DNA from: JBEIVB01 sp040374085
Lineage (GTDB): Bacteria > Bacteroidota > Bacteroidia > UBA4408
NCBI GenBank assembly: GCA_040374085.1
Contig: JBEIVB010000035.1
Location: 1 to 23,908 of the forward strand
Direction: 5' to 3'
DNA: 23,908 nt
Shown piece by piece: positions 14,443-22,457 of the stretch. Below the pieces are notes generated by a model, which had not been told where the DNA came from, did no database searches, and saw nothing but the letters and a program-made list of their open reading frames with translations. The stretch's first letter is position 1, and each line of letters starts with the position of its first letter. Position numbers and translations under genes: made by a program.

Positions 14443-14871
14443 TCAGGCTACTTCAGGTTGATAATCGCGGCGTACCACAAACTTGGTGGTTACCGGTAGT
14501 TTTTGTGCGGCAAGGCGTAGGGCCTCTTGTGCGGTTTCCAATGGAACACCATCGGCTTCGAAAATGATGCGACCCGGCTTCACAACGGCAACCCAAAACT
14601 CCGGGGCACCTTTACCTTTACCCATACGAACCTCTGCGGGCTTACGGGTTACAGGTTTGTCAGGGAATATCCGGATCCAAATTTGCCCTTCCCTTTTCAT
14701 AAAGCGGGTTACGGCAACACGGGCGGCTTCAATTTGGCGGCTGGTAATCCAGCACGACTCTTCGGATTTGATGGCAAAGGAACCAAAGGCAATTTGATTG
14801 CCACGGTTGGCATTGCCCTTCATCCGCATTTTGTGCATCTTCCGGTATTTCGTTCTCTTCGGCTGTAGCAT
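14443..14871 (-). CDS. rplP: 50S ribosomal protein L16 (uL16)
   Basis: uL16 contacts the A-site tRNA and the peptidyl-transferase region. The 142-residue protein begins MLQPKRTKYRKMHKMRMKGNANRGNQIAFG. It continues SCWITSRQIEAARVAVTRFMKREGQIWIRIFPDKPVTRKPAEVRMGKGKGAPEFWVAVVKPGRIIFE, the full uL16 signature. Length is normal. It follows rpsC by 41 nt and precedes rpmC by 5 nt. Confidence 0.99.
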   Translation of the reverse strand: MLQPKRTKYRKMHKMRMKGNANRGNQIAFGSFAIKSEESCWITSRQIEAARVAVTRFMKREGQIWIRIFPDKPVTRKPAEVRMGKGKGAPEFWVAVVKPGRIIFEADGVPLETAQEALRLAAQKLPVTTKFVVRRDYQPEVA

Positions 14872-14912
14872 GACGTTCGTCTTCTAAATCGATTCGCAGG
14901 TAGTGATGAAAA

Positions 14913-15695
14913 TTATTTTGCTGGACGGCGGTTGCGTGACTTATTACCGCCTTCGTTGTTTCCACGACGTGGACCACGGTCGCGGTCACGGTCGCCACGG
15001 AATCCTCCACGTTCGTTGCCTCCCGCTGCTTGGTTGGTTGGGCTTCCGATGTTTGGAGACAGATCGCGCTTACCATAAACTTCGCCTTTGCAGATCCACA
15101 CCTTGATGCCGATGCGGCCGTAGGTAGTGTGGGCTTCGCCGTTGGCGTAGTCGATGTCGGCACGGAAGGTGTGCAAAGGAGTACGGCCTTCTTTGTAGTG
15201 CTCGGTGCGGGCCATTTCAGCTCCACCCAAACGACCGGCTATGCTGATTTTAATTCCTTCTGCACCCATGCGCATGGTGGAGGCAATGCTGGTTTTGATG
15301 GCGCGACGGAAGCTGATGCGGCCTTCTATCTGGCGCGCAATGCTGTCGGCTACCAACACCGCATCCAACTCCGGACGCTTGATCTCGAAAATGTTGATTT
15401 GAACCTCTTTGCGGGTGATTTTCTTCAACTCTTCCTTGAGCTTGTCTACCTCTTTCCCACCTTTTCCGATGATGATGCCCGGACGAGCGGTGTTGATGGT
15501 AACCGTAATCAGCTTAAGGGTTCGCTCAATCACCACCTTGGAGATGCTACCCTTGGCCAAACGGGCTTGGAGGTACTTGCGTATTTTATAATCCTCAACC
15601 AATTTGTCGGAATAGTTTTTTCCGCCATACCAGTTGGAATCCCATCCGCGGATGATGCCTAAACGGTTGCTAATCGGGTTCGCTTTTTGTCCCAT
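14913..15695 (-). CDS. rpsC: 30S ribosomal protein S3 (uS3) with Arg/Gly-rich tail
   Basis: uS3 lines the mRNA entry channel with uS4 and uS5. The N-terminal MGQKANPISNRLGIIRGWDSNWYGG and the KH domain with G-K-G-G at 77-80 (RPGIIIGKGGKEVDKL) are clear. The C-terminal domain (about 110-205) is complete (AGRLGGAEMARTEHYKEGRTPLHTFRADIDY). Residues 211-260 form a disordered extension rich in Arg, Gly, Asn and Asp with RGG and RDRDRD elements, longer than in E. coli (233 residues). Tails of this kind are common in Bacteroidota; function unknown. It starts 5 nt after rplV. Confidence 0.99.
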   Translation of the reverse strand: MGQKANPISNRLGIIRGWDSNWYGGKNYSDKLVEDYKIRKYLQARLAKGSISKVVIERTLKLITVTINTARPGIIIGKGGKEVDKLKEELKKITRKEVQINIFEIKRPELDAVLVADSIARQIEGRISFRRAIKTSIASTMRMGAEGIKISIAGRLGGAEMARTEHYKEGRTPLHTFRADIDYANGEAHTTYGRIGIKVWICKGEVYGKRDLSPNIGSPTNQAAGGNERGGFRGDRDRDRGPRRGNNEGGNKSRNRRPAK

Positions 15696-15700
15696 GGAAA

Positions 15701-16114
15701 TTATTGCCTTTCGGTAGTTGAGTTTTTAGAATCGAGTACTAGGGTAACGTGGTTGCTGCGTTTGCGAACACGGTATCCGCGGCCCTGAGGGGCGGTGCGC
15801 AGACGCTTCAACTGTAACCCACTGTCAACAAAGATGGTGCTTACCACCAAGTTGGCATCTTCGATGCGCTTGCCTTCGTTTTTGGCTTGCCAGTTGTTGA
15901 TTGCGCTCAACAACAGCTTCTCTAAACGAAGGGATGCCTCTTTAGGGTTGAATTTCAACAACTGCAAGGCCATCTCCACCTCTTTGCCCCGAATCATGTC
16001 GGCTACCAAACGCATTTTGCGTGGACTGGTTGGACAATTGTTCAGCTTGGCCAGGTAAGTGGTCTTGCGATCTTCTTTTATTTTTTCGGCTGCGAGCCGT
16101 TTGCGTACGCCCAT
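15701..16114 (-). CDS. rplV: 50S ribosomal protein L22 (uL22)
   Basis: uL22 reaches into the exit tunnel, where its loop contacts macrolides and arrest peptides. The 137-residue protein has NCPTSPRKMRLVADMIRGKEV, then LLLSAINNWQAKNEG. The loop-bearing end follows (FVDSGLQLKRLRTAPQGRGYRVRKRSNHVTLVL). The N-terminus is about 20 residues longer than E. coli's 110-residue form, as is usual in Bacteroidota. It lies 24 nt after rpsS. Confidence 0.99.
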   Translation of the reverse strand: MGVRKRLAAEKIKEDRKTTYLAKLNNCPTSPRKMRLVADMIRGKEVEMALQLLKFNPKEASLRLEKLLLSAINNWQAKNEGKRIEDANLVVSTIFVDSGLQLKRLRTAPQGRGYRVRKRSNHVTLVLDSKNSTTERQ

Positions 16115-16138
16115 GATGAAAGCTGCTTTACAGGTGGG

Positions 16139-16417
16139 TTACTTCTTTCCTTTATCTTTTTGACCGGCATGTCCGCGGAAGTGGCGGGTTGGAGAAAATT
16201 CTCCGAGCTTATGCCCAACCATGTTCTCGGTTACATACACCGGAATGAATTTGTTGCCGTTGTGGACCGCCAATGTTTGGCCCACAAAATCTGGGGTGAT
16301 CATCGACCGGCGCGACCAGGTTTTAATCGCCTGCTTTTTGCCGGCGGTAACCATTGCGGCCACTTTTTTCTCGAGTTTAACGTCTACGAAGGGACCTTTT
16401 TTGAGGGAACGTGCCAT
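16139..16417 (-). CDS. rpsS: 30S ribosomal protein S19 (uS19)
   Basis: uS19 is a 30S head protein that pairs with uS13 and bridges to the 50S. The 92 residues read MARSLKKGPFVDVKLEKKV, TWSRRSMITPDFVGQTLAVHNGNKFIPVYVTENMVGHKLGEFSPTRHFRGH, and a lysine-rich end. This is the full family signature at exact length. It starts 12 nt after rplB. Confidence 0.99.
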   Translation of the reverse strand: MARSLKKGPFVDVKLEKKVAAMVTAGKKQAIKTWSRRSMITPDFVGQTLAVHNGNKFIPVYVTENMVGHKLGEFSPTRHFRGHAGQKDKGKK

Positions 16418-16429
16418 GAGTGCTCCGGA

Positions 16430-17254
16430 TTACTTTTTCCTACTTTCGATGATGTACTTATTGGATTCTTTTTTCGGCGTTCTGGTTTTATAACCTTTAG
16501 CCGGTATGCCGCGGCGGCTGCGTGGGTGACCACCGGATGCGCGGCCTTCGCCACCACCCATTGGGTGATCTACCGGGTTCATGGCCACAGGACGGGTGCG
16601 GGGACGGATGCCCTTCCAACGGTTACGACCTGCTTTGCCGGATACCTCCAAGTTGTGATCGGGGTTCGATACTGAGCCGATGGTAGCCTTGCAAGTGAGG
16701 AGAATGAGGCGGGTTTCGCCGGATGGCATTTTGATCACCGCATACTTTCCATCGCGGGCAGCCAACTGAGCGTAGCTTCCGGCAGATCGGGCAATGCATG
16801 AACCTTGTCCGGGACGCAATTCAATGTTGTGGATGATGGTACCCAACGGAATGTCGGATAGAAACATGGTGTTGCCTACTTCAGGTGTGGCTTCCTTTCC
16901 GGAAACTACCTTTTGACCAACCTTAATGCCGTGTGGAGCAACTATGTAACGTTTCTCACCATCGGCGTATTGAAGCAAAGCAATACGGGCTGTGCGGTTT
17001 GGATCGTATTCCACAGTTTTAACCACCGCCGGAATACCGTCTTTATTACGCTTAAAATCGATCAAACGGTATGCACGCTTGTGCCCACCGCCGATGTAGC
17101 GCATGGTCATTTTACCGGTGTTGTTACGGCCACCGGAGCCTTTGATGCCCACCACCAAGCTTTTTTCCGGCTGGTTGGTGGTGATGTCAGCGTAGTCGCT
17201 AACCAGTTTGAAACGCTGACCTGGAGTCAGCGGTTTGAGTTTCTTGAGTCCCAT
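16430..17254 (-). CDS. rplB: 50S ribosomal protein L2 (uL2)
   Basis: uL2 is needed for subunit association and peptidyl-transferase activity. The 274-residue protein has the OB-fold and SH3-like domains (GIKGSGGRNNTGKMTMRYIGGGHKRAYRLIDFKR; RPGQGSCIARSAGSYAQLAARDGKYAVIKMPSGE). The conserved tip is MNPVDHPMGGGEGRASGGHPRS. The usual DHPH is DHPM here; I recall that variant as ordinary in this phylum. It follows rplW after 71 nt, one of the longest spacers in the operon. Confidence 0.99.
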   Translation of the reverse strand: MGLKKLKPLTPGQRFKLVSDYADITTNQPEKSLVVGIKGSGGRNNTGKMTMRYIGGGHKRAYRLIDFKRNKDGIPAVVKTVEYDPNRTARIALLQYADGEKRYIVAPHGIKVGQKVVSGKEATPEVGNTMFLSDIPLGTIIHNIELRPGQGSCIARSAGSYAQLAARDGKYAVIKMPSGETRLILLTCKATIGSVSNPDHNLEVSGKAGRNRWKGIRPRTRPVAMNPVDHPMGGGEGRASGGHPRSRRGIPAKGYKTRTPKKESNKYIIESRKK

Positions 17255-17266
17255 TTTTTAATTATC

Positions 17267-17286
17267 AGCTGATTGGATTTCCAGCT
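17267..17286 (-). repeat. Short inverted repeat in the rplB leader
   Basis: AGCTG (17286-17282 in the mRNA sense) and CAGCT (17271-17267) make a 5-bp stem with a 10-nt loop, 13 nt before the rplB ATG. A run of eight T lies just upstream of it. It may tune rplB translation; it is weak evidence. Confidence 0.25.
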
Positions 17287-17325
17287 ATAGTGAAAGAAAA
17301 AAAACCGTAAAGAACAAAGAGCAAT

Positions 17326-17616
17326 TTAGATGTTGCTGTAGAGGTCGATGGTCTCTCCCTCTTTCAGCGATACAATGGCTTTTTTGTGACGATTGGCAAT
17401 TCCTTTAACTATACCTGACTTGGTGTTCCTCGTTTTCAGTTTACCGATGTATTGGATGGTGTTTACGGAATTTACCGTAACACCGTAAGCTTTTTCTACT
17501 GCTTGCTTGATGGACAACTTGTTGGCATCGTCGGCCACCACAAAAGCATAGCGGTTATGCTTTTCAGAAAGGCGATTGGCCTTCTCTGTAATTATGGGTT
17601 TTATCAACACGCGCAT
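17326..17616 (-). CDS. rplW: 50S ribosomal protein L23 (uL23)
   Basis: uL23 forms the main docking point for trigger factor, SRP and SecY at the tunnel exit. The 96-residue protein starts MRVLIKPIITEKANRLSEKHNRYAFVVADDANKLSIKQAVEKAYGVTVNSVNT. The extended loop and the strand KKAIVSLKEGETIDLY follow. It lies 17 nt after rplD. Confidence 0.99.
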   Translation of the reverse strand: MRVLIKPIITEKANRLSEKHNRYAFVVADDANKLSIKQAVEKAYGVTVNSVNTIQYIGKLKTRNTKSGIVKGIANRHKKAIVSLKEGETIDLYSNI

Positions 17617-17633
17617 GGCTCTGCTTTTTTCGA

Positions 17634-18260
17634 TTAATGCAACAATTGCTCAAGCTCTTTTACCGAACCCTCAGTTAACACTAGATTTTGGGCATTCAGA
17701 ACGTCGTAAGTATTTAGTTCTGAGGCAATTATCACCTTAGTGCGGCTTAAATTTCGGGACGACAAATATACGTTATTATTTGATTGACCAAGCACCAGCA
17801 GCGTTTTTTTATCGCCAAGTTGAAGGTTTTTCAACAAATCGATGTAGGCCTTGGTGCGGGGCTTGTCAAAAGAGAAGTCTTCGAGACAGAGGATGCTTTG
17901 CTCTTTTGCCTTGTAGGAAAGAGCTGATTTGCGGGCCAGATCCTTCACCTTCTTGTTCACCTTGAAGCTGTAGTTGCGCGGACGCGGGCCGAAGATACGA
18001 CCACCGCCGACCATGGTTCCTGATTTGCGGCTACCTGCACGGGCACCACCGGTACCTTTCTGGCGCTTAAGCTTGCGGGTGGAATACGCCACCTCGTTCC
18101 GCTCTTTTGCCTTGTGCGTACCCTGGCGCTGGTTGGCCAGGATGGATTTTACATCCAGATAGATGGCATGATCGTTGGGATCGAGGCCAAAAATTTCTTT
18201 GCTCAGCGCTACTTTCTTAGAAGTGGCCTTGCCCTGGGTATTGAGAACAGCTAATTCCAT
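17634..18260 (-). CDS. rplD: 50S ribosomal protein L4 (uL4)
   Basis: uL4 lines the exit-tunnel constriction through a long loop, and in E. coli it represses its own S10 operon. The 208-residue protein shows the loop KLKRQKGTGGARAGSRKSGTMVGGGRIFGPRPRNYSFKVNKKV (about 63-106). The globular part has RKSALSYKAKEQSILCLEDF. It starts 4 nt after rplC, consistent with coupling. The leader hairpin before rplC could be relevant to its regulation. Confidence 0.99.
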   Translation of the reverse strand: MELAVLNTQGKATSKKVALSKEIFGLDPNDHAIYLDVKSILANQRQGTHKAKERNEVAYSTRKLKRQKGTGGARAGSRKSGTMVGGGRIFGPRPRNYSFKVNKKVKDLARKSALSYKAKEQSILCLEDFSFDKPRTKAYIDLLKNLQLGDKKTLLVLGQSNNNVYLSSRNLSRTKVIIASELNTYDVLNAQNLVLTEGSVKELEQLLH

Positions 18261-18264
18261 GGTC

Positions 18265-18882
18265 TTACTTCTCTACAAATACAAATGAACCTTTGGGTCC
18301 GGGAATCGACCCTTTAATAACCAAAAGGTTTTGATCAACAAACACCTTTACAATCTGAAGGTTTTGAACCTTAACACGATCACCGCCCATACGACCGGCC
18401 ATACGCATGCCTTTGAATACGCGGCTTGGGAATGAGCTTGCACCCAATGAACCCGGAGCGCGCAAACGGTTGTGCTGTCCGTGGGTGGCCTCTCCTACCC
18501 CACCGAATCCGTGACGCTTGACAACGCCCTGGAACCCTTTTCCTTTCGAGGTTCCAACCACATCGACAAAATCACCTTCGGCAAACAAGTCGGCTTTCAC
18601 CAAATCGCCCACCTTAAGCTCTGTTTCGAATCCTTTGAACTCGGCAACCTTACGTTGTGGAGCAACACCGGCCTTTTTGAAGTGACCCTTCATAGGTGCA
18701 GTGGTGTGCTTTTCTTTCTTTTCCTCAAAACCGAGCTGAAAGGCAGCATACCCATCGGTTTCGGTGGTCTTTACTTGTGTTACCACACAAGGACCGGCTT
18801 GGATAACGGTGCATGGCACCATTTTCCCGTTGGCATCGTACACACTGGTCATGCCAACCTTTTTTCCAATTATTCCTGACAT
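18265..18882 (-). CDS. rplC: 50S ribosomal protein L3 (uL3)
   Basis: uL3 is an early-assembly protein whose finger reaches the peptidyl-transferase centre. The 205-residue chain begins MSGIIGKKVGMTSVYDANGKMVPCTVIQAGPCVVTQVKT. It contains the finger GFQGVVKRHGFGGVGEATHGQHNRLRAPGSLGASSFPSRVFKGMRMAGRMG. The glutamine that PrmB methylates in E. coli (GSIGQNQTP) is absent (GSLGASSFP), so that modification is not expected. It follows rpsJ after 81 nt, the longest gap within the operon, which holds a hairpin. Confidence 0.99.
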   Translation of the reverse strand: MSGIIGKKVGMTSVYDANGKMVPCTVIQAGPCVVTQVKTTETDGYAAFQLGFEEKKEKHTTAPMKGHFKKAGVAPQRKVAEFKGFETELKVGDLVKADLFAEGDFVDVVGTSKGKGFQGVVKRHGFGGVGEATHGQHNRLRAPGSLGASSFPSRVFKGMRMAGRMGGDRVKVQNLQIVKVFVDQNLLVIKGSIPGPKGSFVFVEK

Positions 18883-18904
18883 TTTGGTTTGGATTAACCC
18901 TTAA

Positions 18905-18924
18905 CCTCTTCCGCTGGAAAGAGG
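18905..18924 (-). promoter_or_regulatory. Hairpin in the rpsJ-rplC spacer
   Basis: As RNA, CCUCU-U-UCC, loop AGC, GGA-AGAGG makes an 8-bp stem with one bulged U, ending 22 nt before the rplC ATG. No T run follows directly, so it is not a terminator. It lies in the longest spacer inside the ribosomal block, a sensible place for uL4-type autoregulation or differential translation. That role is inferred. Confidence 0.45.
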
Positions 18925-18963
18925 GATCGGTTGTTTATTCTTTTTTTGAATGGATGTGTTGCC

Positions 18964-19269
18964 TCAGACTTTGATTTCTACTTCAACGCCACTTGGCAAC
19001 TCAAGACGCATAAGGGCATCTACGGTTTTGCTAGTAGAGCTGTAGATGTCGAGCAGGCGCTTGTATGAGCACAACTGAAACTGCTCCCTAGCCTTCTTAT
19101 TCACGTGGGGCGAACGCAACACCGTGAATATCTTCTTGTTGGTAGGCAACGGAATGGGACCGTTTACCACGGCACCGGTTGACTTAACCGTTTTCACAAT
19201 TTTCTCTGCCGACTTATCTACCAAGTTGTGGTCGTAAGACTTCAGTTTGATTCGGATTTTTTGACTCAT
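18964..19269 (-). CDS. rpsJ: 30S ribosomal protein S10 (uS10)
   Basis: uS10 is a 30S head protein that also serves as NusE in antitermination with NusB. The 101 residues (MSQKIRIKLKSYDHNLVDKSAEKIVKTVKSTGAVVNGPIPLPTNKKIFTVLRSPHVNKKAREQF, ending LRLELPSGVEVEIKV) match the family throughout. It comes 37 nt after fusA without an intervening tuf, so str and S10 segments are fused here. Confidence 0.99.
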   Translation of the reverse strand: MSQKIRIKLKSYDHNLVDKSAEKIVKTVKSTGAVVNGPIPLPTNKKIFTVLRSPHVNKKAREQFQLCSYKRLLDIYSSTSKTVDALMRLELPSGVEVEIKV

Positions 19270-19306
19270 GAGAATAAAGAACGAAGGTTTGGGTTGTGAG
19301 AAGAAC

Positions 19307-21451
19307 TTATACTTTTTCGGTTTTACCTTTTGTTTTGGCTACCACATCGTCTGCCACGTTACGCGGAGCTTCGTTGTAGTGAGAGAATTCCATGGTTGAA
19401 GATGCACGACCTGAAGTAATGGTACGCAAGGTGGTTACGTATCCAAACATTTCGCTGAGTGGAACTTTTGCGCGAACCACTTGAGCTCCGTTGCGGGAAT
19501 CCATTCCCTCGAGCTGACCGCGGCGCTTGTTCAAATCGCCTACCACATCGCCCATGTTCACGTCTGGAGTAACTACCTCCACTTTCATGATGGGCTCGAG
19601 CAGGATGGGGCGTGCCTTTGGAAGTGCCTCGCGGAATGCAGTGCGGGCACAAATTTCAAAGGAAAGAGAATCCGAGTCAACGTTGTGGTAAGAACCGTCT
19701 TTCAAACGAACCTTCAGGCTGTCGAGCGGGAAGCCGGCCATTACGCCATTTACCATGGCAGCACGGAATCCTTTTTCAACAGAAGGAATGAATTCGCGAG
19801 GGATGTTACCACCCACCACTTCGTTCACAAACTGAAGTGAATCCTTGGACAGATCCCAGTCGGCATCTACCGGACCAACCTCCACCACGATATCGGCAAA
19901 TTTTCCGCGACCACCGGTTTGTTTTTTGTACACTTCGCGGTGCTGAGTAGCTTGCGTGATGGCCTCTTTGTAGGCAACCTGAGGCGGGCCCTGGTTACAC
20001 TCTACTTTAAACTCGCGCTTCAAGCGATCGAGAATGATCTCGAGGTGCAACTCGCCCATTCCGGAGATGATGGTCTGGCCTGAGTCTTCGTCTGTTTTTA
20101 CGCGGAAGGTTGGATCTTCTTCTGCGAGCTTGTTCAAGGCCACGCCCAAACGATCGAGGTCGGCTTGGGTCTTAGGCTCAATGGCAATACCAATCACCGG
20201 CTCTGGGAAGCTCATCGCTTCGAGCACGATTGGGTTTTGTTCGTCGCAAAGGGTATCTCCGGTGCGGATGTCTTTGAAACCTACCGCTGCTGCGATGTCA
20301 CCAGCCTCACAAACCTCAATGGGGTTTTGCTTGTTGGCGTGCATTTGGAACAGACGGCTGATGCGCTCTTTATTTTGGGTACGGGTGTTGTACACGTATG
20401 AACCAGCAGGCAGCTTGCCTGAATACACACGAATGAAACACAAGCGGCCCACAAATGGGTCGGTAGCAATTTTAAACGCCAATGCAGAGAATTTATCGTT
20501 CACATCTGGCTTGCGCTCTTCTTCGTTTCCGGTTTCGGGGTTGATGCCCACCACGTTTGGAACGTCCAAAGGAGAAGGCAAATAAGACATTACCGCATCC
20601 AGCATGGTTTGTACGCCTTTGTTTTTAAAAGACGAACCGCACATCATGGGGGTAATTTTCATAGCGATGGTAGCCTTACGGATGGCGGCCATCAATTCTT
20701 CAACGGTAATGGAGTTGGGGTTCTCGAAGAACTTCTCCAGAAGAGAGTCGTCGAACTCGGCAACAGCTTCTACCAGCTTCTCGCGGTATTCGGCAACCGT
20801 GCTCACGAGGTCGGCCGGAATCGGCACCTCGCTGAAAGTCATGCCTTTGGTATCCTCATCCCATACAATGGCTTTATTGCTGATGAGGTCAACTACGCCA
20901 ATGAAGGTTTCTTCGGCACCAATTGGAACCTGAAGAGGAACAGGATTTCCGCTGAGGCGCTCAGAAACTTGCTTTACCACGGTAAAGAAGTCTGCACCTG
21001 CACGGTCCATTTTATTCACGAACCCAAGGCGGGGAACGTTGTACTTGTTCATCTGGCGCCAAACCGTCTCAGACTGTGGCTCTACGCCACCTACAGCGCA
21101 GAACAAGGCAACAGCACCATCCAATACGCGCAGGGAGCGCTCTACCTCAACGGTAAAGTCAACGTGCCCGGGGGTATCGATGATGTTGATGCGAAATTTC
21201 TTGGTGTCGGCAGTATTTTTACCGTTCTCGGTTGGGTAGTTCCAGTAACAGGTTGTGGCTGCGGAGGTAATGGTGATTCCGCGCTCCTGCTCCTGCACCA
21301 TCCAGTCCATGGTAGCACCTCCGTCGTGTACCTCACCAATTTTGTGGTTTACACCGGTGTAGTAGAGGATGCGCTCAGTGGTGGTGGTTTTTCCGGCATC
21401 GATGTGAGCGGAGATTCCGATGTTGCGGGTATAACGAAGGTCTTGTGCCAT
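19307..21451 (-). CDS. fusA: Elongation factor G
   Basis: EF-G is the GTPase that drives translocation and, with RRF, ribosome recycling. The 714-residue protein has all G motifs: AHIDAGKT at 15-22, RGIT at 57-60, DTPGH at 92-96 and NKMD at 146-149. Domains II-V follow, with IISGMGELHLEIILDRL (domain III) and SDSLSFEICARTAFREALPKA plus ILLEPIMKVEV (IV/V). The full length and conserved histidine in DTPGH indicate a canonical translocase rather than a tetracycline-protection relative. It sits between rpsG (30 nt) and rpsJ (37 nt). Confidence 0.99.
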   Translation of the reverse strand: MAQDLRYTRNIGISAHIDAGKTTTTERILYYTGVNHKIGEVHDGGATMDWMVQEQERGITITSAATTCYWNYPTENGKNTADTKKFRINIIDTPGHVDFTVEVERSLRVLDGAVALFCAVGGVEPQSETVWRQMNKYNVPRLGFVNKMDRAGADFFTVVKQVSERLSGNPVPLQVPIGAEETFIGVVDLISNKAIVWDEDTKGMTFSEVPIPADLVSTVAEYREKLVEAVAEFDDSLLEKFFENPNSITVEELMAAIRKATIAMKITPMMCGSSFKNKGVQTMLDAVMSYLPSPLDVPNVVGINPETGNEEERKPDVNDKFSALAFKIATDPFVGRLCFIRVYSGKLPAGSYVYNTRTQNKERISRLFQMHANKQNPIEVCEAGDIAAAVGFKDIRTGDTLCDEQNPIVLEAMSFPEPVIGIAIEPKTQADLDRLGVALNKLAEEDPTFRVKTDEDSGQTIISGMGELHLEIILDRLKREFKVECNQGPPQVAYKEAITQATQHREVYKKQTGGRGKFADIVVEVGPVDADWDLSKDSLQFVNEVVGGNIPREFIPSVEKGFRAAMVNGVMAGFPLDSLKVRLKDGSYHNVDSDSLSFEICARTAFREALPKARPILLEPIMKVEVVTPDVNMGDVVGDLNKRRGQLEGMDSRNGAQVVRAKVPLSEMFGYVTTLRTITSGRASSTMEFSHYNEAPRNVADDVVAKTKGKTEKV

Positions 21452-21481
21452 GATTGCGGTTGCAGTCGGTGTAATGGGATA

Positions 21482-21949
21482 TTAGAAACGGAAGTGCGAG
21501 AATGCCTTGTTGGCTTCGGCCATCCGGTGGGTATCTTCTTTTTTCTTGTGGGCAGCGCCTTCTTCTTTGGAAGCTGCAATGATTTCGCCGGCCAGTTTGT
21601 GTGCCATGGATTTCTCGTTGCGCCTGCGGGCGTAGGAGATCATCCAGCGTATGCCTACTGCAATCTTGCGCTCGGGGCGAACTTCCATTGGAATTTGGAA
21701 AGTTGCTCCACCTACACGGCGGCTTTTCACTTCTACCTGAGGGCTTACGTTGGCAAGGCCTTTTTTGAACACCTCAAGCCCATCTTCGCTGGTGCGCTGG
21801 GCCACGAGGTCGATGGCGTCGTAAAAAATCTCATACGCCAAGCTTTTTTTGCCGTCGTACATCAAGTTGTTTACAAAACGGGTTACCAGAACATCGTTGA
21901 ACTTCGGGTCGGGCAACAACAGGCGTTTCTTGGGGGTTGACTTTCTCAT
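21482..21949 (-). CDS. rpsG: 30S ribosomal protein S7 (uS7)
   Basis: uS7 nucleates the 30S head and touches E-site tRNA; in E. coli it represses the str operon. The 155-residue protein begins MRKSTPKKRLLLPDPKFNDVLVTRFVNNLMYDGKKSLA. It contains RVGGATFQIPMEVRPERKIAVGIRWMISYARRRNEKSMAHKLAGEI and ends NKAFSHFRF. It starts 23 nt after rpsL; I see no notable hairpin in that short gap, unlike the longer E. coli regulatory spacer. Confidence 0.99.
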   Translation of the reverse strand: MRKSTPKKRLLLPDPKFNDVLVTRFVNNLMYDGKKSLAYEIFYDAIDLVAQRTSEDGLEVFKKGLANVSPQVEVKSRRVGGATFQIPMEVRPERKIAVGIRWMISYARRRNEKSMAHKLAGEIIAASKEEGAAHKKKEDTHRMAEANKAFSHFRF

Positions 21950-21972
21950 GGGATGAAACGATCTATCCGGAT

Positions 21973-22374
21973 TTATTTCTTCTTCTTGGCAGGAGCTTGA
22001 CCTGGCTTAGGACGCTTGGTTCCATACTTGGAACGGCGCTGGTTGCGGCCTTCTACACCTGAGGTATCGAGGGCACCGCGAACGATGTGGTAACGCACAC
22101 CCGGTAGGTCTTTTACCCTTCCACCGCGAATGAGCACAATGCTGTGCTCTTGCAGGTTGTGGCCTTCTCCTGGGATGTAGGCGTTTACCTCTTTGGTGTT
22201 GGTAAGCCTAACGCGAGCAACCTTCCGCATAGCGGAGTTTGGCTTCTTTGGAGTGGTGGTGTACACGCGTACACAAACACCCCGGCGTTGCGGGCATGAA
22301 TCCAGAGCGGCTGACTTGCTTTTGTTTTCCAGCTTCTGGCGTCCTTTTCGTACTAACTGCTGAATCGTTGGCAT
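21973..22374 (-). CDS. rpsL: 30S ribosomal protein S12 (uS12)
   Basis: uS12 lies at the decoding centre. The start MPTIQQLVRKGRQK at 22374 gives 133 residues; a longer in-frame opening to 22485 would include promoter DNA and is unlikely. K43 (TPKKPNSA) and K88 (GRVKDLPGVRYH) are the wild-type residues linked to streptomycin sensitivity. D89, the site of RimO methylthiolation in E. coli, is present. The tail is lysine-rich (GQAPAKKKK). This is the promoter-proximal gene of the super-operon, divergent from ruvB. Confidence 0.99.
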   Translation of the reverse strand: MPTIQQLVRKGRQKLENKSKSAALDSCPQRRGVCVRVYTTTPKKPNSAMRKVARVRLTNTKEVNAYIPGEGHNLQEHSIVLIRGGRVKDLPGVRYHIVRGALDTSGVEGRNQRRSKYGTKRPKPGQAPAKKKK

Positions 22375-22410
22375 GTGGCAGGTTAAGTGAGTTTTATCGA
22401 ATTGTTCGAC

Positions 22411-22426
22411 ACCCCTATTTTGGGGT
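22411..22426. repeat. Inverted repeat at the predicted super-operon transcription start
   Basis: ACCCC and GGGGT are separated by six bases. The repeat overlaps the expected transcription start just downstream of the -7 element, so it could act as an operator or as a 5'-terminal RNA hairpin. Stem of five G-C-rich pairs; function inferred. Confidence 0.35.
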
Positions 22427-22428
22427 TG

Positions 22429-22457
22429 CAAATGTATTAAATATTTGAAACAAACAA
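22429..22457 (-). promoter_or_regulatory. Bacteroidota-type promoter of the str-S10-spc-alpha operon
   Basis: On the minus strand TTG (22457-22455), an 18-nt spacer and TACATTTG (22436-22429) match the Bacteroidota consensus TTG-N17-23-TAnnTTTG exactly. Transcription should begin near 22422-22424, giving a leader of roughly 50 nt before the rpsL ATG. I see no equally good promoter inside the operon spacers. Confidence 0.75.

Noticed and set aside
20609..21940. 443-codon open frame on the plus strand opposite fusA and rpsG
   Set aside because: It is antisense to two highly conserved genes, spans their spacer, and its translation shows no domain pattern. It arises from the codon bias of the genes on the other strand.
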